From Rhodobacter sp. (lineage in GTDB: Bacteria > Pseudomonadota > Alphaproteobacteria > Rhodobacterales > Rhodobacteraceae): DNA of 10,456 nucleotides. A program made the translations under genes and the position numbers. The notes beneath the pieces are model-generated. The model worked only from the letters and a program-made list of their open reading frames with translations. It had not been told where the DNA came from and searched no databases. Shown one piece after another: positions 6,018-10,456 of the stretch (the first letter of the stretch is position 1; every line of letters starts with the position of its first letter). The stretch spans positions 1 to 10,456 of the forward strand of contig JAIXVS010000274.1 of the NCBI GenBank assembly GCA_027482795.1. Direction: 5' to 3'.

Positions 6018-7247
6018 ATGAAGTATATGGCCACTTATGACCTGATGGAAAGCCTGCGCAACACGAATGCGTGGATGGGTGCATCTGCGCGCGCATTGGC
6101 CTCGTATCCCGCCTTTGCGCTGGTGCCGAGCCCTATGTTGCAATGGGCCGCCGCATGGGGCGAGGTGACCGAACGTTCGTTCGAACGCATGGTGGCCAAG
6201 CCTGATTGGGGCATTCGGTCGATCCCTGGGAGCGAGGGGCAAGATCACCTGATCGATGTGGTCACCGAAATTGAGAAACCCTTTGGCGATTTGATCTATT
6301 TTTCCGTGCGCCGCCGCGCGCCCATGGCCCGCAAAGTGCTGCTGATCGCCCCCATGTCGGGCCATTACGCAACGCTTTTGCGCAGCACTGTCGCCAGCCT
6401 TTTGCCCGATGCTGATATTTACGTGACCGATTGGCGCAATGCGCGCGAGGTTCCCGTTTCGGCGGGGAAATTCGATATCGAAGATTACACGATGTATCTG
6501 GTCGAATTCATGCGCCACCTTGGCCCAGATACCCATGTGATTGCCGTGTGCCAGCCCGTGCCCCTGACACTGGCCGCAGCCGCCTATCTGGCGCAAACCG
6601 ACCCCGCCGCGCAGCCGCGCAGCCTAACGTTGATTGGCGGCCCCGTTGACCCCGATGCGGCCCCTACCGAAGTGACTGATTTTGGCGCGCGTGTGACCAT
6701 GGGCCAGCTGGAACAAACCGCCATTCAGCGCGTGGGTTTCAAATATCGCGGCGCAGGCCGCATGGTGTACCCGGGCCTGTTGCAATTGCAGGGCTTTATC
6801 TCCATGAACTCGGAACGCCATTCCAAAGCGTTTTCGCAGCAGATCATGCGCGTGGCCCAAGGCGAGGCGTCGGATCATGACGCCCATAACCGATTCTATG
6901 ATGAATATCTGGCGGTGATGGACATGACGGCAGAGTTTTATCTGACCACCGTCGAGCGCATCTTCAAAAACCGCGAAATCGCCCGCAACACCTTTATGCT
7001 GAATGGCGTTAAGGTTGATATCGGCGCGATCACCAATGTGGCGGTGATGATCGTCGAAGGCGAGAATGACGATATTTCCGCCCCCGGCCAATGCCTTGCC
7101 GCGCTGGATTTGCTGACGGGCCTGCCCGATGCCAAAAAGGCCCAGCATCTGGAACCGGGCGCGGGCCATTATGGGATATTCGCAGGCAAAAGCTGGCGGC
7201 TGAATATTCGGCCCTTGGTTTTGAATTTCATCGATAGCAATAGCTGA
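6018..7247 (+). CDS. phaZ: Intracellular PHA depolymerase PhaZ
   Basis: Thiolytic or hydrolytic depolymerase that mobilises granule PHA in the cytoplasm. It has 409 residues, about the length of C. necator PhaZa1. The nucleophile box is a cysteine variant, VIAVCQPVP, with Cys178; Asp351 (VEGENDDISAPGQ) and His384 (PGAGHYGIF) fit the Cys183-Asp355-His388 triad of PhaZa1. The N-terminal region (MKYMATYDLMESLRNTNAWM) and VLLIAPMSGHYATLLRSTV...VTDWRNA are characteristic of the intracellular PHB_depo_C family. There is no signal peptide, which excludes the secreted depolymerases. The start was chosen because AAGGAG (6007-6012) lies 5 bases upstream; the in-frame extension to 5832 overlaps phaC and is rejected. 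The gene is divergent from phaC across 119 bp and convergent with the downstream hydrolase, so it is probably monocistronic. Confidence 0.96.
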   Translation: MKYMATYDLMESLRNTNAWMGASARALASYPAFALVPSPMLQWAAAWGEVTERSFERMVAKPDWGIRSIPGSEGQDHLIDVVTEIEKPFGDLIYFSVRRRAPMARKVLLIAPMSGHYATLLRSTVASLLPDADIYVTDWRNAREVPVSAGKFDIEDYTMYLVEFMRHLGPDTHVIAVCQPVPLTLAAAAYLAQTDPAAQPRSLTLIGGPVDPDAAPTEVTDFGARVTMGQLEQTAIQRVGFKYRGAGRMVYPGLLQLQGFISMNSERHSKAFSQQIMRVAQGEASDHDAHNRFYDEYLAVMDMTAEFYLTTVERIFKNREIARNTFMLNGVKVDIGAITNVAVMIVEGENDDISAPGQCLAALDLLTGLPDAKKAQHLEPGAGHYGIFAGKSWRLNIRPLVLNFIDSNS

Positions 7248-7251
7248 AAGG

Positions 7252-7290
7252 GTGGGGGTTTCACACCCCCACACCCCCGTGGGATATTTT
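7252..7290 (+). terminator. Bidirectional terminator region between phaZ and hydrolase
   Basis: Five bases after the phaZ stop codon, GTGGGGGT (7252-7259) pairs with ACCCCCAC (7265-7272) around a 5-base loop. A second, mutually exclusive hairpin, CCCAC (7268-7272) with GTGGG (7279-7283), is followed by ATATTTTTAG, the better terminator geometry on the plus strand. On the minus strand the first stem would end the hydrolase transcript but is followed only by CCTTTC. The T-run overlaps the hydrolase stop codon. Confidence 0.65.
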
Positions 7291-8036
7291 TAGAGCAAGG
7301 AAGCAGGCAGATCCGTGATGGTCTGAGTTATGAGGGCAAGGCAATCGGGGCTTGAAAATCGATGATCCGCGCCTTTGACCAAAGTCAGTCGAATATCCGC
7401 GCCGCTGGCATGTTCCAAAAGACGCGTTGCAACCGAGATGGGAACATCGGCATCTGCCGTCCCTTGCAGCAGGCGCACGGGGAAGGGCAGGTTAAGGGGC
7501 GCGCGCAGGACAAGGTTTTGGCGGCCATCCTCGATAAGCTTGCGCGTGATTGTGTAGGGATCACCATAGTCAGACGGGATTTGCACGGCGCCCTTAGCCG
7601 CGAGTTCTGCCTTTTGGGCATCCGAAAACCCATCCCACATTGAATCTTCGGTGAAATCTGGGGCGGCGGCAATGCCGACCAGCCCTGCAACTTTTTCAGG
7701 CGCCTCCCGCGCAATCAGAAGCGAAATCCACCCGCCCATCGACGAGCCCACCAATATCTGCGGCCCCTTGGTGCACGCGCTGATGATATCATGCGCATCG
7801 GCAAACCAATCGCCAATGCAGCCGTCTTCAAAAGCGCCGCCCGATTGCCCATGCCCCGAATAATCAAACCGCAAAAACGGGCGGTTTTGCTCGGCGGCCC
7901 ACCCAGCCAAATGCGCGGCCTTGCTGCCCATCATATCACTGCGAAAGCCGCCCAAAAAGACAACCCCCTGCCCTTGCCCTTGGATTTGCTGAAAGGCCAG
8001 CCTGCGCCCCGCCGCCGTGATATGAAAATCTGTCAT
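7290..8036 (-). CDS. Alpha/beta hydrolase (esterase/thioesterase-like)
   Basis: A 248-residue cytoplasmic alpha/beta-hydrolase of the small single-domain type. Visible elements are the strand and oxyanion region VVFLGGFRSDM, FDYSGHGQSGG, the nucleophile elbow GSSMGGW with Ser99, the acid Asp197 in LQGTADADVPIS (Asp195 is an alternative), and His225 in GADHRFS. The fold and general look resemble bacterial homologues of ABHD10-type serine esterases/thioesterases. There is no signal peptide. The start MTDFHI was chosen because AGGAG lies 7 bases upstream; an ATG seven codons earlier would place that motif inside the gene. A TATATT at 8057-8062 on the minus strand could be a -10 element with a very short leader, but no good -35 is seen. 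The gene is convergent with phaZ and divergent from thrS. A role on PHA-derived oligomers or acyl-CoA is conceivable from position only; the substrate is unknown. Confidence 0.88.
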   Translation of the reverse strand: MTDFHITAAGRRLAFQQIQGQGQGVVFLGGFRSDMMGSKAAHLAGWAAEQNRPFLRFDYSGHGQSGGAFEDGCIGDWFADAHDIISACTKGPQILVGSSMGGWISLLIAREAPEKVAGLVGIAAAPDFTEDSMWDGFSDAQKAELAAKGAVQIPSDYGDPYTITRKLIEDGRQNLVLRAPLNLPFPVRLLQGTADADVPISVATRLLEHASGADIRLTLVKGADHRFSSPDCLALITQTITDLPASLL

Positions 8037-8073
8037 TTTTGCACTCCTGTGCCGCAAATATAGCCCCGCTTTC

Positions 8074-8102
8074 TTGACAAGCCCAGCACCCGCGCGGCAA
8101 AT
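8074..8102 (+). promoter_or_regulatory. Possible thrS promoter with consensus -35
   Basis: TTGACA (8074-8079) is a perfect -35 hexamer. The best partner at 17 bp is GCAAAT (8097-8102), matching the -10 consensus at only three positions, so the promoter is tentative. The -35 sits in a near-palindrome CTTGACAAG. Transcription from here would give a leader of roughly 50 bases before thrS. Confidence 0.4.
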
Positions 8103-8156
8103 GCGCCCATAACCCGCAACCGTGCGTTTCGTAGGCGCAAAACAGATGAGGACATG

Positions 8157-10100
8157 ATGCCAGACATCACCCTAACCTTCCCCGATGGCAATCAGCGCAG
8201 CTATCCCGCAGGGGTTACCGCGGGCGAAGTGGCGGCATCCATCGCCCCCAGCCTTGCCAAGAAAACCATTTCAGCATCCATAAACGGCGCGCATTATGAT
8301 CTGGCTTGGCCGATCATGACGGACGCCAAAATCATGCTGCATGCCATGGCCGATGATGAAAAGGCGCTGGAACTGATCCGTCACGACTGCGCCCATATCA
8401 TGGCCCGCGCCGTGCAAGAAATTTGGCCTGATGTGAAGGTCACCATTGGCCCCGTCCGCGATGAGGGCTGGTTTTATGATTTCGACCGCGCCGATCCCTT
8501 CACCCCCGATGATCTGGCGTTGATCGAGGCGAAAATGCGCCAGATCATCAATGCACGCGAGCCTGTGCGCACCGAAGTTTGGGACCGCGCCCGCGCCATT
8601 GCTTACTATGAACAGCGGGGCGAGCCGTTCAAACTGGAACTGATCGACCGCATCCCCGAAGGCGAAGATTTGCGCATGTATTGGCACGGCGATTGGCAAG
8701 ACCTGTGCCGTGGGCCCCATTTGCAGCACACGGGCCAAGTGCCATCGGACGCCTTTAAGCTAACCCATATCGCGGGGGCCTATTGGCTGGGCGATGCCAC
8801 GCGCCCGATGTTGCAACGCATCTACGGCCTTGCGTTCAAAAACCGCGACGATCTAAAGGCGCATCTTTTGATGCTGGAAGAGGCCGCCAAGCGCGACCAC
8901 CGCAAAATTGGCCGCGAAATGGATTTGTTCCACATTCAGGACGAAGCCCCAGGCATGGTGTTTTGGCACCCGAACGGCTGGACGGTTTACCGCCAATTGG
9001 AAGATTACATGCGCGGCCGCCTGCGCGTGGCGGGCTATAAGGAAATCAAAACCCCCCAAGTGGTTGACCGCGTTTTGTGGGAAAAATCGGGCCATGGGGA
9101 GGCCTACCGCGAGAATATGTTCATCGTCGAGGTCGACGAGGAAGGCGCAAAGGAAAAGCGTATCAACGCGCTGAAACCCATGAACTGCCCCTGCCATGTG
9201 CAGGTGTTCAATCAGGGTCTGAAATCCTACCGCGACTTGCCCTTGCGTTTGGCCGAATTCGGGTCGTGCCACCGTTACGAATCCAGCGGTTCCATGCACG
9301 GGCTGATGCGCGTGCGCGGCTTTACCCAAGATGACGCGCATATCTTCTGCACCGAAGATCAGATCGAGGCGGAATGCGCGGCATTTATCGCGCTGCTGTC
9401 GTCGGTCTACAAAGACCTAGGGTTCGAGACTTTCGAGATTAAACTTTCCACCCGCCCCGATGTGCGCGTGGGGTCAGACGAGGTCTGGGACAAGGCCGAA
9501 GGCGCGCTGCAAAAGGCCATCGAAGGGTTGGGGCTGCCCTATGCCATTGCGGAAGGTGACGGCGCGTTTTACGGGCCAAAGCTGGATTTCAAACTAACCG
9601 ATGCGATTGGCCGCCAGTGGCAATGTGGCACGTTCCAAGCCGATTTTAACCTGCCCGTGCGGCTGGACGCGGAATATGTTGGCGTTGATGGGGCCAAGCA
9701 TCGCCCCGTCATGCTGCACCGCGCGGTGCTGGGCAGCTTTGAACGCTTTATCGGTATCCTTATCGAAAACTATGCAGGGAAATTCCCCTTCTGGCTGGCC
9801 CCGCGTCAGGTGGTTGTGGCCTCCATCGTGTCTGATGCCGACCCGTTTGTGCACGAGGTCGTCGCCGCCTTGCAAAAGGCTGGCGTGCGCGCCGAGGCGG
9901 ACATTCGCAATGAAAAGATCAATTATAAGGTGCGCGAACATTCCGTGGGCCGCGTGCCCGTGATCTTTGCCGTGGGGATGCAAGAGGTCGCAGATCGCAC
10001 TGTCTCTGTGCGCCGTTTGGGCGAGCAAGGCAGCGTCACCATGACGCTGGATGCCGCCATTGCCGAATTTGGCTTTGCCGCCCTGCCCCCCGCGCATTAA
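8157..10100 (+). CDS. thrS: Threonyl-tRNA synthetase
   Basis: Class II synthetase that charges tRNA-Thr with threonine and edits mischarged serine, in the cytoplasm. The 647 residues show the complete bacterial layout: TGS domain (about 1-63, ITLTFPDGNQRSYPAG), editing domain with His76, His80, Cys184 and His188 (HDCAH and CRGPH), class II catalytic core, and C-terminal anticodon-binding domain (about 545-647). Zinc ligands Cys344 (MNCPCH), His395 (QDDAHIFC) and His521 (VMLHRAVLGS) have exactly the spacing of Cys334/His385/His511 in the E. coli enzyme; Arg373 is the motif 2 arginine. An extra Cys346 follows the first zinc ligand where E. coli has Gly. Two ATGs are adjacent (8154, 8157); GAGG at 8148-8151 leaves only 2 bases before the first but 5 before the second, so 8157 is preferred. 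The gene is followed by glpK at 117 bp on the same strand, probably separately regulated. Confidence 0.97.
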   Translation: MPDITLTFPDGNQRSYPAGVTAGEVAASIAPSLAKKTISASINGAHYDLAWPIMTDAKIMLHAMADDEKALELIRHDCAHIMARAVQEIWPDVKVTIGPVRDEGWFYDFDRADPFTPDDLALIEAKMRQIINAREPVRTEVWDRARAIAYYEQRGEPFKLELIDRIPEGEDLRMYWHGDWQDLCRGPHLQHTGQVPSDAFKLTHIAGAYWLGDATRPMLQRIYGLAFKNRDDLKAHLLMLEEAAKRDHRKIGREMDLFHIQDEAPGMVFWHPNGWTVYRQLEDYMRGRLRVAGYKEIKTPQVVDRVLWEKSGHGEAYRENMFIVEVDEEGAKEKRINALKPMNCPCHVQVFNQGLKSYRDLPLRLAEFGSCHRYESSGSMHGLMRVRGFTQDDAHIFCTEDQIEAECAAFIALLSSVYKDLGFETFEIKLSTRPDVRVGSDEVWDKAEGALQKAIEGLGLPYAIAEGDGAFYGPKLDFKLTDAIGRQWQCGTFQADFNLPVRLDAEYVGVDGAKHRPVMLHRAVLGSFERFIGILIENYAGKFPFWLAPRQVVVASIVSDADPFVHEVVAALQKAGVRAEADIRNEKINYKVREHSVGRVPVIFAVGMQEVADRTVSVRRLGEQGSVTMTLDAAIAEFGFAALPPAH

Positions 10101-10113
10101 GCTGGGGGCAGGG
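10081..10113 (+). repeat. Hairpin spanning the thrS stop codon (possible transcript end)
   Basis: CCCTGCCCCC (10081-10090) and GGGGGCAGGG (10104-10113) form a perfect 10-bp GC-rich inverted repeat with a 13-base loop that holds the thrS stop codon. It is directly followed by a second 7-bp inverted repeat, ACACGCG/CGCGTGT (10114-10120 and 10126-10132). Neither is followed by a T-run, so they are not classical intrinsic terminators. They may protect the mRNA 3' end or act with Rho. Confidence 0.55.
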
Positions 10114-10114
10114 A

Positions 10115-10191
10115 CACGCGTAGGGCGCGTGTAGGGACGGATGCAATACGCATAAAATACGCAAAACAGACGCAAAACATACGCGGTTTTC
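10115..10191. repeat. 11-bp periodic repeat array upstream of glpK
   Basis: Four units beginning ACGC at 10148, 10159, 10170 and 10181 repeat with an exact 11-bp period: ACGCATAAAAT, ACGCAAAACAG, ACGCAAAACAT, ACGCGGTTTTC. A degenerate unit, ACGGATGCAAT, sits one period earlier (10137). Two still earlier units share a TAGGG end at 10121 and 10132, again 11 bp apart. AAAA tracts at 10154, 10163 and 10174 are roughly helically phased, suggesting curved DNA. The array lies 27 bp before glpK, a natural place for activator or repressor sites. Confidence 0.7.
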
Positions 10192-10217
10192 GGCGCTAAA
10201 TCAGGGGGGTAGCGGGC

Positions 10218-10456
10218 ATGTCATATCTTTTGGCGATCGACCAAGGCACGACATCTTCGCGGGCGATCCTGTATTCCGCCGCGCTGAAACCCATCACCTC
10301 GGCGCAGGCAGAATTTGCGCAGATTTTCCCGCAATCGGGCTGGGTGGAACATGACCCGCAGGCGATTTGGGACAGCGTTTTGGCCTGCGCCAATCGGGCC
10401 ATTGCGGGAATAGACCCCCGCCAAATCGCCGCCATTGGCATCACCAACCAGCGCGA
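10218..10456 (+). CDS. glpK: Glycerol kinase, N-terminal part (3' truncated by window edge)
   Basis: FGGY-family kinase that phosphorylates glycerol to sn-glycerol 3-phosphate with ATP in the cytoplasm. Only 79 residues are visible. They begin MSYLLAIDQGTTSSRAIL, with the nucleotide-binding DQGTTS motif, and continue through FPQSGWVEHDP to ITNQR at the very edge, where the last Arg corresponds to E. coli Arg83 of the glycerol site. These motifs separate it well from xylulokinase and ribulokinase. The start is supported by a G-rich Shine-Dalgarno-like run (10203-10209) 8 bases upstream. An 11-bp-periodic repeat array lies just upstream, suggesting regulation independent of thrS. The remaining roughly 420 residues are outside the window. 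Confidence 0.94.
   Translation, partial: MSYLLAIDQGTTSSRAILYSAALKPITSAQAEFAQIFPQSGWVEHDPQAIWDSVLACANRAIAGIDPRQIAAIGITNQR

Noticed and set aside
5895..6596. Long minus-strand frame opposite phaZ and the divergent region
   Set aside because: Composition and lack of any family resemblance mark it as a shadow of phaZ, whose catalytic motifs are clear on the plus strand.
6624..7274. Second long minus-strand frame opposite phaZ
   Set aside because: Shadow frame, no recognisable motifs, wholly opposite an intact depolymerase and overlapping the terminator region.
8154..8156. Alternative thrS start at the first of two adjacent ATGs
   Set aside because: Leaves only 2 bases after GAGG; the second ATG has normal spacing. 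The difference is one residue and either could be annotated.
9594..10175. Minus-strand frame over the end of thrS and the repeat array
   Set aside because: Shadow of the thrS anticodon-binding domain; its start would lie in the 11-bp repeats without a ribosome site.
1..10456. Mobile element, CRISPR array, toxin-antitoxin or defence genes
   Set aside because: No transposase, integrase, terminal repeats, spaced repeats or related motifs were seen; all space is filled by housekeeping and PHA genes.

Overview
The window is a core-metabolism segment of an alphaproteobacterium, most likely a member of the Rhodobacterales. This is judged from the moderately GC-rich composition, the protein sequences, and the polyhydroxyalkanoate (PHA) cluster layout with the depolymerase divergent from a synthase-phasin-repressor run. 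No mobile element, CRISPR array, tRNA or rRNA is visible, and every gene inside the window looks intact.

Layout: (1) 1-1716, plus strand: C-terminal half of pyruvate carboxylase, running off the left edge. (2) 1730-5898, minus strand, read right to left: class I PHA synthase (phaC), phasin (phaP), PHA-responsive repressor (phaR), and a LysR-type regulator starting 2 bp after phaR. (3) 6018-7247, plus: intracellular PHA depolymerase (phaZ), divergent from phaC across 119 bp. (4) 7290-8036, minus: small alpha/beta hydrolase, convergent with phaZ. (5) 8157-10100, plus: threonyl-tRNA synthetase (thrS). (6) 10218-10456, plus: start of glycerol kinase (glpK), cut by the right edge.

How the genes fit together: PhaC polymerises 3-hydroxyacyl-CoA, PhaP coats the granule, PhaZ mobilises the polymer, and PhaR is the classical repressor that leaves its operator when it binds polymer. 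The sequence shows an unusually legible phaP promoter: a -35 and -10 pair with exactly 17 bp between them, and a 7-3-7 bp inverted repeat of the CTGC-N3-GCAG type filling that spacer. A second CTGC-N3-GCAG site lies in the phaC/phaZ divergent region, so one repressor could coordinate synthesis, packaging and breakdown. A strong intrinsic terminator isolates phaP from phaR.

The genes belong to well-known families, so the points worth a second look are mostly non-coding: the operators, an AT-rich palindrome just after phaC, mutually exclusive hairpins between phaZ and the hydrolase, a hairpin spanning the thrS stop codon, and an 11-bp-periodic repeat array with A-tracts upstream of glpK. The phaR-LysR coupling is the most interesting gene-context observation. 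I do not see a clearly new multi-gene system.
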